Assembly (NCBI GenBank): GCA_000499405.2
Contig: HG738137.1
Span: 26,905,928 to 26,969,927, forward strand
DNA: 64,000 nucleotides
Direction of reading: 5' to 3'
Source of the DNA: Onchocerca volvulus
Lineage: Eukaryota; Nematoda; Chromadorea; Rhabditida; Onchocercidae
Shown here: positions 26,847 through 39,754 of the stretch, piece by piece
Position numbering within the stretch: position 1 is the stretch's first letter
Layout of the letters: every line of letters begins with the position of its first letter
Program-made: the position numbers and the translations under genes
The notes under the pieces: generated by a model
Told to the model about the DNA's origin: nothing
The model's input: only the letters and a program-made list of their open reading frames with translations
The model's database searches: none

Positions 26847-29801
26847 ATGATTTTCGTACGGCGTAGTTGTCAAAGTCTTCGGAAAAATACTATGGTTGGT
26901 TTTTGCTTCCGGAAATTTGCTGATGGTAATGTACAACAAGCGTTAGAAATTAATGATAAGTGGGATGAGGTATGTCACTTTTGTTTGGCTCTAGATGTGA
27001 TTATTTAACTGTCAATGTGATTAATCAATTTAATGATTTGTGTATTGAGAAGTCTTCATGTAATTGATATCTCAATAGTTCCGACAAAAACTCCTTAAGA
27101 AGCTCATAATTTTGCTGTTTGTATGGAAGAAATTAACTGTTGGGAAGTCTTAATGTAAATATCAGTCCCGATAATTCGGCATGTTAATACTTGATTCTAA
27201 TAAGAATTTCAAGAGTAATTTTACTATTTGTATGGAAAGAATTAACATAGGTAGTAAGTGATTAATTGATGCCGAAAAAGAAAAAATTGCATTGCCAGGG
27301 AACTTTTAAATTAAATGCTTCATTGCATACAGATGTAAATGTTATTTTATTTATTGTAGGTTGAAAAGCGAAATATTTCGGCTGGAGATTCTGTATCAGA
27401 TTTGGTCACATTTAATGAAAAGACGGATTTTGCATCGAAAGAAACAAATACCACTGAAAGAAATGTAGGTTATTACATTAGAACTGGAAAGAGTTTGTGT
27501 TGCCTTCAAAATATAAAAATAAAAAAAAGAGAAGCGTTAATGTTTTTCTTGAATGAATATAATAAAAAATTGGATGAGAACTCTGTTTTTTTTTTTTTTT
27601 TTTTTTCATATATATCTTTTACTGGGATATTATCGAAAGTGCAGTAATATATTGTATGGAATTTCATTAAGTCGCTTTTTAGCTAGCATTGCAAAACTCT
27701 CTCTCAACACGCAAGAAAAAACAAAAAGTTGAGGTCAATCGATTTCGGCCTATTATTTATTCAGAGGGCGAATTGGATAAATCGGATTTTATGCAGCAAC
27801 CGTCAAGGTTTTTTTGCCTTTTTGTTTTATCAAATAGCGAAAGTTTAGAGTTAGGAGTTAAATTGATATGCTGTTTTATTTTACTTATTCGCTCTTTTAC
27901 TATAGTGTTACACTGAGTTTACTAACTTGTTAACTGACGTAGCTGCTACTGAAATGAATTTGATTATATTTTTAGATTCTGTTGGAGCAAGATAAATGGA
28001 TTTAGTTATCTCAAAAAAGTTTTTCTTACAATTTCCATTTTTCATATAAAGTTTCTGACCATTATATAAGTTCTTTTGATTTATTTAGAAATAATCCACT
28101 TCCGTTCGATCCATCCACAAATCCATTACTGTTACCTCCGACGCACTCATGGTCTATTGCTAATTACGTGAATCATTTACCGGTGTTGCAAGTACTTGTC
28201 GAACTAGGCATGGATTTATTTGAAGTGCATATTAACTCAAGTTTATCACTCCGAGATTTCATATATATTTCGAAAGTTCTTGAAACTGTAAAATATGTAA
28301 AATATGTGTGTTGATTATTTTATTAGTTTTCTAAAATAGGTAGCAGTTTTGTAACCAGCTGTTTTTTAGGTGGATTTAACGACAGATATTGGTCGTAAAT
28401 TGGTGAAATTAGATTGGGAAAATGATGTAAGACCGAAACTTATTTGGTTGATACATCAAGTTGGTATGCCTATAATCGATGTTGGCTCGTATTTAACTCG
28501 AAATCCATATTTCTTGTTACAAGATTTAGGAAGCATGCAGGTTAACGATTGTTATTTTTCTCTATGGAAAACTTTGGAAATTTCTTTCTTTTCCATTCTT
28601 CATTTTTCAGCAATAAAAATAATTGCACTATATTTTATGTAATTTGTAGGTGCGATTAAATTATCTTTATTCAAAACAGCTCAATAAAGCAAAAATCCTT
28701 AAAATTGTGAGAAATAATAGGTTGGTTTCTTTATCCAAAATCTTCGAAACATAATTCCTTTCAATTTGTCGTGATAAGAAATGTGCATTTGTTCAGTATA
28801 TTTGAGAGCCCTTATTGGTTCTCAATAATATTAAAATTCTGTTATCTTGATTGTCAAAAATATTTTTCATCTTTTTGGAATTTCTATCTTTTCATTGGTA
28901 TTTTATGACAGATTTTGGTTAAATACAGACGTCAAAATAATCGATGCTCGCTTAGGATGGATTCAAAAGACGTTTGAGCTGACAGGAGATGAAATGCGTC
29001 AAGTAATAGTCACCGAACCAAGAGTTATTATTTACGGTATTGGACCTCTTGAAGTAAGCAGTTGGATGAAAATTTTTTTTATAGAGATTCCACTGAAGTT
29101 TTTGATCCTGGTGCGATATTTTAGAAATTTTATTTCTCTTTGAATTTGAAAAAAGCAAATAATGGATGTTTCTGCTAATAAAGTTAATATGTTTGATTTT
29201 TGCAGAGACTTGTTATTATGTTGAACGAGGAACTGGAATTCACAAAAGAACAAATTAAGGCAATTTTGTTGGAAGATCCGAGGGTGTTCATGATAGGTAA
29301 GCAGGATTTTTCTTAAGAAATTGATTAGATTTGTTCATATTACCTGTAATGTTTTATTGATGACATAGTACTGAACATCCAGCGAAACTGCCTAATTCAT
29401 TTGGCTCTATTTGATGCTGATCACAGATATTATTGAATAAAAAAGATTGATGTCTCACGAAGTAAGAAGTTTTGAAAATGTCGGGTTGAAAATCAAATAA
29501 ACCAGTTAAAATTAGTGTTTTAGAGTCGAGTGCTTTACATGCAACATATAATTATCTGCGTTTCACTATGCATTTATCAAACATGCAGATTGCCGAATGG
29601 CCATTATGTTTGAGATTTTCCATTGGAGCAATCCGCAGACGACATGAATTTCTGGTACAACTACAGAAAGCTGATTATAACGAAGGTTCACCGAACTATG
29701 TACATCTTAGCTCTTTGTTACAACCATCTGATCAAAAATTTGCTGTTAATGTGGCACATACATATTTGACTGTATATAATACTTTCCTGAAAAACTATTG
29801 A
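26847..29801 (+). CDS. MTERF3: Mitochondrial transcription termination factor family, MTERF3-like
   Basis: Nine exons: 26847-26969, 27360-27464, 27683-27807, 28089-28224, 28370-28540, 28650-28720, 28912-29053, 29206-29296 and 29524-29801. They encode 413 residues (human MTERF3: 417). The N-terminus (MIFVRRSCQSLRKN) is basic and Arg/Ser-rich like a mitochondrial presequence. From residue ~140 the reading aligns with MTERF3: IANYVNHLPVLQVLVELGMD, GRKLVKLDWENDVRPKL, YLTRNPYFLLQDLGSMQVRL and, near the end, RRRHEFLVQLQKADYNEGSPNY beginning FSIGAIRRR. These are repeated leucine-rich two- to three-helix mTERF units forming a right-handed superhelix. In animals MTERF3 lowers mtDNA transcription and is needed for mitoribosome assembly. 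The exon 4 end was placed at GAA|GTGCAT because it gives gap-free alignment with the human protein. A start at 26892 is possible. Confidence 0.9.
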
Positions 29802-31319
29802 TATATTTTTAATATTTAATTGTTCAGTTTTGAACTTTTTTAAGTTTCGTATTTTTTTAATACTTGGCATATATCTTGTAATGTATACATATATAAAGTT
29901 TCATCATTTGTATTGAACAAAAAGATATGAGGATTGAAAGATGGTGTTTGTACTGATATATATGGGCTTTAAAAGGAAAATTTGCAAAAAAAAAAAGAAA
30001 AGAGCACCACATCCAGCTGCAAGTGAGCATAAGAGATATTTTCTGCTGCTGAATATAAGTATAAATTCCGTCCATTGATTGAAATTTCTGCATCACTTAA
30101 TTGCTTTATAGGAAATATTTTTGTTGTCATTCTCTTCGAGTTAATTGATTTTTAATAAAGTCATTATTGGATTTTTAAAGTTGCGGATTAAAAATTACAA
30201 AAAGAAAAGAAAAGAAAACTGAAGGTTTAAACGACATGTATTCGAGAATATAGCAATATTTGTTTATATATAACTGCAGATGGCATGAAATTAATGTAAT
30301 TATGACTGTTAATATATAATTAATTACATAATTATAACTATTTTTTCTACTTTTTTCTATTATGACTACTAATTATTTAGGTTTATGTAAAAATTGATTA
30401 CATCCGTACTATTCTATGTTTTAAAAATCATCTTTACAGTAAGACATGTTCTTGCAACATCCACTCACCATACTTTGTTTGCGTTCTATCGCAACATTAT
30501 TCTCCCAAAAAAATTTTTTTTTTGATTTTTTAATATTTTTAATAAAGAAATGACTAAGTTAAACATGAATATATTGGACTTGCTGAAGTCTGTTCTCTTT
30601 GTAAATTTGTTTTCTTCCAACAATTTCCACTTAAAGTTCAAAATTTACGATCGATAAGTTGGAGATGCTGTTCTTATTAATTTTGGTTTAATGAGAGAAT
30701 TTTGAATTTGCGAAGATCTTTTTCAACGGATTATTTGAAAGCTTTAAAAAATATATATATATTGTGAGAGTTGACCTGAGATGTGAAGGAATCAAAAAAT
30801 TTTTTTCATTTTGCCTCTAATGATAATAATGATTATTGATTTGTAGCGATGATAATTCTGGTTGATAGTGTGTTGTCTAATTGCCAAACTTGATTCGTTT
30901 TAATTCATCAATGTAAGATCAAACACAAACAGCGTTTTGCCAACCCAATCTGTATATTTTATTCATTGACAACAGTGGTATTTAAATGACAATTTTCATT
31001 AGTTTTTTACTTCTTTTCTTCTTTTTTCAACCAATTTTCTGAAATCTGTCGCAATCGATGTGTAATATTTATTTATCATACAATACAAAAATCTCAAATA
31101 ACGATGAAATATTTCTGAGAATTATTCAATAATTAATTAATGTGCATCAATATCATAATTTATATGATCACTTTTTGTTTTGATATTAATTCGAAAATCA
31201 TTCATAATATTTATAAAAGAATTTTTTTCAGTTATTTGCGGAATTATTGAAATAATCTTAATAATCAATTATGAAATTTTCAGATATGTTGAAAGAAATA
31301 AATTATTCAGCATTTTAAA
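29802..31319. other. Intergenic, MTERF3 to ACOX
   Basis: About 1.5 kb of AT-rich sequence with A/T homopolymers and no gene. Just before the ACOX start are two acceptor-like sites (gaaattttcag near 31283 and attattcag near 31309), suggesting a trans-splice site or a 5' UTR intron. Confidence 0.6.
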
Positions 31320-34300
31320 ATGCGACACAATTTGATTGAACCGGGTGACAATGAAGATATTACCAACGAACGACGAAACGCATCTTTTTCGGTTGGTAAA
31401 TTGGCTGTATTTATACATGGTGGTGAAGAAAAGCTTCGTAGAAGACATGAAATCCTGAAGTTTGTAGAATCGCAGGAAGATCTTCAAGATCCGATACCAC
31501 CTGAATTTATGAGCCGTATGGAACGAGTTGAAAATAATGCGCGAAAAGTTTATATTTTGATCATTTTGTTTTTGTTTTTGTTTTAATCATCCGTTATTTC
31601 TCCTAAAAGGAATTGTGTAATTTGAATAAGTAAAAAAATCGTTTGAACATTTCGGAAATTCATTCGAAAGATTAAATAGGTGTCAAAACTTAAGATATTG
31701 CATGAATTTTTTCACACGTTATTTTTTGAACAACTATAAGTTTGTGAAATATTTAATATAAATCATTTGATAATCGTTAATTACGCTATTAGGTCGTGGC
31801 AATGACCGATAAATTGTCGTTTATTGATCAGGCAGATATATTCGAAGAAGGACCGCTTTTCCAAAGGTGTGATTTATTTTTGTTTAATTATTCGATGATT
31901 TTAAAAATTAGTTGACTAATTTCAAATTGAATTAGATGGATAATTACAGCCTGATAATGGGACGTGATTTCCATGCAATGTCATTGCACTATGTGATGTT
32001 TATACCAGCTATTCAAGGACAAGCGAATGATGATCAGCTTGACTATTGGCTTCCATTGGCTATTAATCGAGGCATCATTGGGACTTATGCACAAACTGAA
32101 CTTGGACATGGTTTGTGATTTTATTTTGTGCATTTCTTAATCGGATGTGTTAAAAAGTCCTAATGATGGACAGCTTAACTACTGGCTTCCGGACAAAAAA
32201 AAAAACCTCGTTCTTGAACACTGCTATGTTTTTTCTTTTTTCTTTATTGGTAAATCAACAAATTTAGTATTGAATCTATTGGAGAGATCTTGTATTACAG
32301 ATGTGTAAATTTAACTGTTGTTTTCAAGGTACTAATATCTCGAAGCTGGAAACAACGGCAACATATGATGAAAAAACGGATGAATTTGTGCTACACACAC
32401 CATCAATTTCGGCAACGAAATGGTGGTCAGGTGGTCTTGGAAAATCATCAAATTATGCAATTGTTCCTGCACAACTTATCATTAATGGAAGCAATAAAGG
32501 CCTACATATGTTCATGGTTCAACTCAGGCATCTAGATACTCATATGCCCTTGCCTGGTGATTACGTTTATATTTCTAAATATTGATAAAATATAGAAAAC
32601 AAATCATTTTTTTAAAGCAACAATATTCAAACTAATCCATATGTGAAAAGTTTATAAATTCCATGCTTGTTGCGATGAGAAAGTCTTGGTCTAATTTGAA
32701 TAATTACAAATCATATTTGTAACTTGTTTTCTGCGTAAATAAGTTCTAAAATATTTAAGGCATCACAATTGGAGATATTGGTCCTAAGATGGGTATTCCT
32801 GGCAATGACAACGGCTTTCTTATATTCAACAACTATCGTATCCCACGTAAAAATATGTTTATGCGTTATTCGCAAGTAAACTTTTTTGATAGTCAATTAT
32901 CCACTTAATAGTTTCGTGAAATTTCGGAAGGATTTTACATTTAATTAGGTCCTATCAAATGGTGAATATATTGCCCCGAAACATTCCAAATTACGTTATG
33001 GTACAATGGTATTCGTACGGTCAGTTATGGTACGAGAACAGACTATGCAATTGGCTGCCGCCGTTACAATAGCTGTTCGTTATTCTGCTATTAGAAGACA
33101 GGGAGAATGGAAATCGGGGTGAGTTTTTAGTTGTATAAGTATGATTTGTTCTTTATACTGTATACCGATAATATTTTCTTATAATACATGGCTTTTAAAA
33201 AATCTGTTGTTGAATAGATGTTTTGTTAAATGTCGTCATGATCATGATGAGATTTATTACATGAGTAGTGCATTCGATCTTTAAAATGTCGCAAATTTTA
33301 AGTTGTAAAGAAGTTCAAATACTTGATTATCGAACTCAACAGTATCGGATTTTCCCTTACCTTGCTCAATCTTTCGTGTTTTTATTTGCCGCTATAGAAG
33401 TGAAAGATTTATACATGAAGGTATTTTTTTTCACCGATTTCTTTCAAAAAATCAGAAATGCTTCTTCTTTTTTTTTTTTTTTTTTATTATTCTGTAAGTT
33501 ATTGATGAGATTTATATTTTTCAAATGTCTCTTTTATGGTATTTTCTTAACTATGGTCCAAAATTTTTTAAATCATGGTATAAATTCAAGAATTTAAGGT
33601 TAACGCACAGCTTGCAAAAGGTATCACTGAATTCCTCCAAGAATTACATGTTCTCTCTTCAGGTCTCAAAGCCGTTGTCACTTGGGAAGTCGCAAAGGTC
33701 TATAAATTTCTCTTTGAGTTACGAAGATAATTTCTTTGTATAATTTCAATGCGATTATTAAAGGCGAAATCTAAGTTTTCATTTTCAAGTCATATAAAGG
33801 CAATCGTATATTCTCCAGAAATGCATGTGACAATGTAGCTTCCATAAAATTTATTATTTCGGAGTTTTATACAGGGTATAGAACAGTGTCGACTTGCATG
33901 CGGTGGACATGGTTTTTCACTTGCATCCGCTTTGCCGGAAATTTATTCATTCGCAGTTGCTGGTTGTACATACGAAGGGGAAAATATCGTCATGCTGCTT
34001 CAGGTTGCGCGGTGCGTCGCTTTGAACTTCGAACTCTTTTTTTCTATTTTATGAAGAAACTAAGATTTTTTTCATTCTCGATAATAAATTAGCAATATTG
34101 CAGCTTTTTAATGAAAACAGTCAAAGAAATACGATCTAGCAGTGCTCGTCTAGCAGCAATTGCCAAATATCTGCTTGATGATAGGAAATATAAATCTAAT
34201 TTTCGAGTATGGCACATGGTTAAATATGAGGATTTGATTGAGGATTTTGAACAAGTTACTAGAAATCAGGTGACTTTGCAAGATTGCATAATGTATCTCC

Positions 34301-36545
34301 GCTATATAACCGCTTCCGACAACGTTGATGCGAATATATGAATAGCGTATCAGGAATTGAAATATATAGTTCAGAAATATATAGGTAGTTTACTATATTA
34401 CAGGATTATTTGCGGTGGTGTACATGCTCAAAGATAACAAAATTCCAATTTATGCAATGTTTTGCAGCTATTTTGCAGGCGTAACAATATCTTTTTATTA
34501 TGTAGGTCTTGAACATTTTAGGACGTTTTAGGCTTACAGAACGAGTAGCAGATGGTAACGTTAGCATAGAAGAGTTTAGAAATAAGCTATTGAATCCTAA
34601 TTACTTTTCGTCTTGTGAGAGATCTATTTATGTTCTAGGTGTTTCCCTAGCAACATGGAATCTTATTTATCTTATAGCAATTCCGTTTTTATCAGCAGAA
34701 TGTATTATAAGAAAAAAAAATCTTAAGGTGCAACGTTAGTGAGTTTGCTGACTGATCTTACCCAGAAAAAGCGAAGAGAATGAAGAGTGAAATATTTTTT
34801 ATAAAAAAGCATATTACTATGTAGAATTCTAAAAGAAGAAAAAGAAGAACTATGTAGAATTCTAAAAGTAGCTGTGAGTGAATGGGCGGATTTAGAATAG
34901 TTATACTGATTTATTGCGCTGAAAACTCAAGTGATTTAGCAAGTCTTTTATTTAAGATCACTTTGATGGGTAACTTTTCAATGATTACTTTTTCTTGTTA
35001 TATTTTTTATATCAGTGCTGTGTGTTATTTTTTAATTTATAGATATATTCGACATTTGATTATCTGCAACAGCTTCAAAAAGATAATCATTCTCCTGAAG
35101 AAGCATGGAATTGCGCTTCTGTTGAACTATGTCAAGCAAGTCGGGTGAGCATTATTGATCGCTTTATGAATGTATCATTATATCAATATTTTTTTCATTG
35201 GTTTATCATATCTTCTAATACTGTAAAAATAAAAGAAAAAAAAATCCAAAAAATTGTAGAGATTTCGAAGCAACAATTCCAAAAATTCGTATAAATTGGA
35301 AGAGTTTTAAAATACTTTGTAATTTTTTTTTCAAATTTTATTTCACCATATGAAATTTTGAGTGATACATTGGAATTGATAATGAAACTGATAATATTGA
35401 TAATATGAAATTGATAGTATTTTAAGCAGCGAAGTTAATATTCGTAATTTTCAGCTGCACATTCTATGCTTTATGGCAAAAAGTTATTTCTCAAGAATAG
35501 CGCTGTGCAGCGAACCAGAGATTATAAGGATATTGGACCTGATTGGCAAGCTTTACTTGCTTCATGCTATTTCCAGTCATTGTTACTCTTTTAGGAAGGC
35601 AAGTCAGAAAATATAAATATTATTTTGTTTAAAAGAATTAATTCTGCAGTACATTCACTGATTTCATGTTTAATATGCAATGATATAAGCAATATTATAT
35701 TTTCAATTTTATTTACAATTAGTAAAACGTAACTTATCAAATGTCTTTAAAAGGAATATAATCATAGATTGCTAGCATACACGTTCCTTATATAGGTATT
35801 GTATGAAAATGCTTCTCAGTTACTCATGCAAACATTGTTAAGGATGATTATATGTCGGATGAACAAATGAAAAATATAAAATGTGGTATTTATGAAATAC
35901 TGGGAAAGTTGCGTCCGGATGCTGTAGCCATAGTAGATTCATTTGATTTTTCGGATCGTGAACTTCATTCTGTTCTTGGTCGACGTGATGGTAACGTTTA
36001 TGCGGCTATGCTTGAATGGGCTAAACATTCGGAATTGAATAAAACTGAAGTAAATGTTTAATTGTTTAAAAAATTTTCTGCCGCAGGGATTTCAAAATTC
36101 ATTTGAAAACAACAATTTTGAAGTGAAAATTCTTTCATTTCAAAATTATTTTCTTTTTAAGAAGTGAAAATACATGATTTGCATGAATTTCGAGTTCCAA
36201 AAAAGGCTTTTGTGAATTTGCTCTTTTGCTATCACTGAGATTTGTTTCTCGGCACTTGTTTTTAACAATCTAATCCCACAGCAAATATGGAAATGAAATG
36301 AAACAAATGCCGAATAGCAATTGTCTTGCTAGTTATGGTCTGTAAAGATTTTTGTTTTGATATTTGTATGGATTATATTCTAATAAGAAGATATGGTTTC
36401 TAACGAATAGAAAATGCGTGAAATATTTTTTATCACTTAAATGATTTCAATTCTAAAATTTTGCAGTGTTTTTTTTTTCTAGGTACTGTCAACATTCGAG
36501 AAATATTTGGGACCGATGATGAAGTGTGGTCGATCAAAAATTTAA
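31320..36545 (+). CDS. ACOX1: Peroxisomal acyl-CoA oxidase
   Basis: Fourteen exons: 31320-31547, 31793-31866, 31950-32110, 32329-32556, 32760-32875, 32949-33118, 33303-33420, 33599-33697, 33875-34011, 34104-34269, 35043-35144, 35455-35598, 35843-36049 and 36483-36545. They encode 670 residues (human ACOX1: 660). The FAD/substrate motifs are clear: [38 protein letters not shown] and [30 protein letters not shown] carries the catalytic glutamate (about E432). The chain ends SKI, a plausible PTS1 peroxisomal signal. The enzyme oxidises acyl-CoA to trans-2-enoyl-CoA, passing electrons to O2 to give H2O2. In C. elegans, paralogues shorten ascaroside pheromone side chains. The intron after 35598 uses a GC donor (AAG|GCAAGT); the join gives gap-free alignment to human ACOX1. 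The 773-bp intron after 34269 holds an unexplained 76-codon open frame. AATAAA lies at 36582-36587. Confidence 0.93.
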
Positions 36546-37092
36546 ATTTTCTTATTGTCTTTTTCTAATTTTCTGTCTTTAAATAAAGCATTCCTATTTG
36601 TTGTTTGTTGTAAAAGAAAAATCCTATTATCGGTCTTCACTCCGATTTCGCTATTTGTTCATGTCGTTCTCATTAATATGATTAAAGTTTTCTACAAATT
36701 TTTTTTTTTTTTTTTAGCTTTTTAGTATTATTTTTGGCATTTTTATTTCCTAAAAAAAAAAAAAAAATGTTTAGAGATAATAATTTATTTGCAAAATTAT
36801 GTGCTTCCTATTCTTAATAGAAGGAAGTGATATTTGCGGGAGTCACTGTTGCTATTTGTATTAGTAAAAGATATTTTTCACTTAATGTTGACTTTTGCTG
36901 CGCTAATTGCTGTTTATTTTTAATCCATTTTTCAGTACTTCTACTATTATTAACATTGCTTCTTCATAGTGACAATAGATTTGCTGTTAACATGCAGTTC
37001 TTGTTTTAAACATAAAATGCGTTCTTTTATTGATAACATCTTTATACATATTCAAACTTATGAACTCATTGCATAAATATTTCTCTAGTTAT
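36546..37092. other. Intergenic, ACOX to RBX2
   Basis: The region opens with the ACOX poly(A) signal at 36582-36587 and contains long T and A runs. It ends in ttctctag, an acceptor-like site 4 nt before the RBX2 ATG. At 548 bp this is the shortest gap among the plus-strand genes. Confidence 0.6.
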
Positions 37093-37805
37093 ATGGAAAA
37101 ATCAGAAGAAATAACACTAGCTGAACAACGCCCATTTGTGGTCAAAAAATGGAATGCATTGGCTGTTTGGTCTTGGGATGTCGAATGTGACATTTGTGCA
37201 ATATGTCGAGTACAAATAATGGGTAAATCAATCGAATTCATTTTAACAAATCTTTAATTTCAGTGAAGCTTTTTTTTATAATTTGATTTTTTCGACCAAA
37301 TTTTTAGATGCTTGTTTACGATGTCAGTCAGAAAATAAGCAAGACGATTGTGTCGTTGTATGGGGTGAATGCAATCATTCATTTCATAATTGTTGTATGG
37401 CTTTATGGGTGAAGCAGAATAATCGTTGTCCCCTCTGTCAACAGGTATTTCCAGTTTTATTGAATTAGGACTGCCCAATTCATATTTCAATGTGCTGTAA
37501 ATCAGACAAAAAAATTTTCGCATTGTTTCTTTCTCTTAGAGGGAATGAATTATTCTGAATTTATTGGAAGAATTTGACAGATCAAGATGCTACATACAAA
37601 ATGTTATGTTAGTGCGTAGTCGAAAGGGAACGATATTTGGAAGAATATAGAATTACATTTATTGCTAGTAGTGATTAGTTTTGATGATAATAATAAATTT
37701 GTTTTATCGTTCTTATTAATAAGTGAAAGAAATAATTACTCGTAGGAAATAGATGATTCACAAGAAGTTTTGCAGGACTGGCAAGTGCAAAGGACGGGTC
37801 ACTGA
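37093..37805 (+). CDS. RNF7: RING-box protein 2 (RNF7/SAG/ROC2)
   Basis: Three exons: 37093-37222, 37308-37444 and 37776-37805, encoding 98 residues (human 113). After a short acidic N-terminus the reading is nearly identical to human RBX2: [60 protein letters not shown] and QQDW. All RING-H2 zinc ligands are present. The [22 protein letters not shown] block distinguishes RBX2 from RBX1. RBX2 binds cullin 5 (and other cullins) through its N-terminal strand and recruits the E2 through the RING, forming cullin-RING ubiquitin ligases. The last exon is only 30 nt (DWQVQRTGH). The N-terminus is about 15 residues shorter than in vertebrates. The start codon sits 4 nt after an acceptor-like tctctag. 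Confidence 0.96.
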
Positions 37806-39754
37806 AGAAAGGGTCAAATGAATGGACTGTTTTAGATATTTTGCATTATTTTAATTTCTGAGATAGCAATTAATCATTTATCTGAAATCTTGATCGATGC
37901 CACTCTTGTATATAGTTGTGTTTTTGTAACATTTACTGCTGTATTTTCTGAGTCGTTGTCTTTTATGAAATAATGGAAAATTGGAAGATTATTGCTGGTT
38001 CTTTTGTATATTTTTTGGTACATTATTTCATAAGAACCATAAGATTTTATTCATTGTTTAAATTAATTTAGTTCAGTTTAAGGCGTTTAAATCTGGTAGC
38101 AATTTATGATTCAAAATAAAAGAATGTGAATCTTCATTTAAATTCAATTTTTGAATGTTGTTGGGAATTATTGTGCACGAGTATAAAAAAGATTTAAAAG
38201 TGATTAACTTTCATTAATAGCCACGCTGTTTTAACTTTTCTTATGGGATGTTAATTTTACTATAATCTAATAATGATCGAAAAACATAACAGGTAATGTT
38301 TCTAGTTCGGTACTGGCAGAATTTTTTGTTTCCAGAAATTATTCCGAAATGATCCCCTAAGAGATCGTCTTGCTGTCAGTTTTATTCGACTTTTAGATTT
38401 GTTGATATCATCATTCGCCTGCTGCAAATTGTTTTTAATAAATATCAGAATTGGACCTTTTATTGAAAAATGAAATTTAATTTTCAAGAATCTAAGATTT
38501 TGAAAAGATTCTAAAATATTAATATTTTAGATTTCCACAAAAAAATGTCCGAAAATGTTGCTATTTTAGATTCATACATTGCCACATTTCAACACATTAT
38601 AATAGGAAGTAAAATAAATTCGAAATAATTTGTTCAACTCTTCTAATTATTATAATTTTAAATCTTGTTTCTTGAGGTTTTGGTCTACTAGATGGGTTGG
38701 CGAAATGTTAGTTTGTTCAAAATCTTAAATCTGCCAAAGTTCTGAAACATGCGCCTTATCTATTTGAATGCAATGTTGCATCAAAATTTCAAATCAGTCG
38801 ATGATTTGAAAAAAAAAACTTGAAATGTTATGTGGAAATGAACAGCAAACATTTACATTTTTATTTATATAGATCGTTGTCGTTTGGAATTTTAAATTAT
38901 TTTTTCATTTGATAGGTAGAATAAATTTGATCAAATTATAGTGCAGATTGTTTTTCATTTTCTCCTTCTAGTTGCGCATATTTCGAGTATTCAGGTATTC
39001 AGTATTCATATCGCATAATTAAGTTTTTTTATTTCAGTATTAATAAATGAAAATATAAATTAAATGCGACTAATTATATTCTTCAATGAAGAAAAATATT
39101 CCATTAAACTTTTACTCAGCAAATAAAATTGGATCAAATATTATAAAAAACACTATTAACCCAAATTTTAATTGGAAATTAGTCATCGTATAGCAGATAG
39201 TTAAATTGTCCATAATAAATTATTGTTTCTTCAAAACCAATATAAATTTGAAAAAAAAAAATATGAAATTTTTTTATTTTCTGTGAAAAACAATATTTTA
39301 ATTTAATATTTATATATATCATGAACGGAACAAGAAAAAAAAAAAAACTAGAAATTTCATTTAAAATTAATTTTTTTGTAAGTCTATCGTTTTTTGTATT
39401 TCACGTGGACTTTTTAATCGACTCAATTAAATCTTTAGAATTTATTCATTTTCGTCTTCATTGAATTATTACATTTAACGAAAGAGTTCGAAAAAATAAA
39501 TAAATAAAATAACAATTTTTTCGATCTTTCTAATTCAAACATTATTTGAGAGTTGCATCTAAGATGTTGATCGTCTTGGATAACGATAATAATTGTATGA
39601 TTTGTTGTAATTCGAAGATTTCACGGGAAATTTCACATTCAGAAAGCGTCGTGCAAAGCGTGATGAATTTAATCGAGAGCGATCTTTGATTGGATATGTT
39701 GTTTTGCAATTATGCAATCTTCTAAATTTACATTTAATAACGATAATTCGACAT
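37806..39754. other. Convergent intergenic region, RBX2 to astacin gene
   Basis: RBX2 (plus) and the astacin gene (minus) converge here. It is AT-rich and no coding sequence is supported except possibly an alternative, longer C-terminus of the astacin reading down to about 39559. A minus-strand frame at 38302-38487 has no recognisable content. Confidence 0.55.

Noticed and set aside
26640..26939. 99-codon minus-strand frame overlapping MTERF3 exon 1
   Set aside because: It is antisense to an exon with a clear presequence and in-phase splice donor; the minus reading has no domain.
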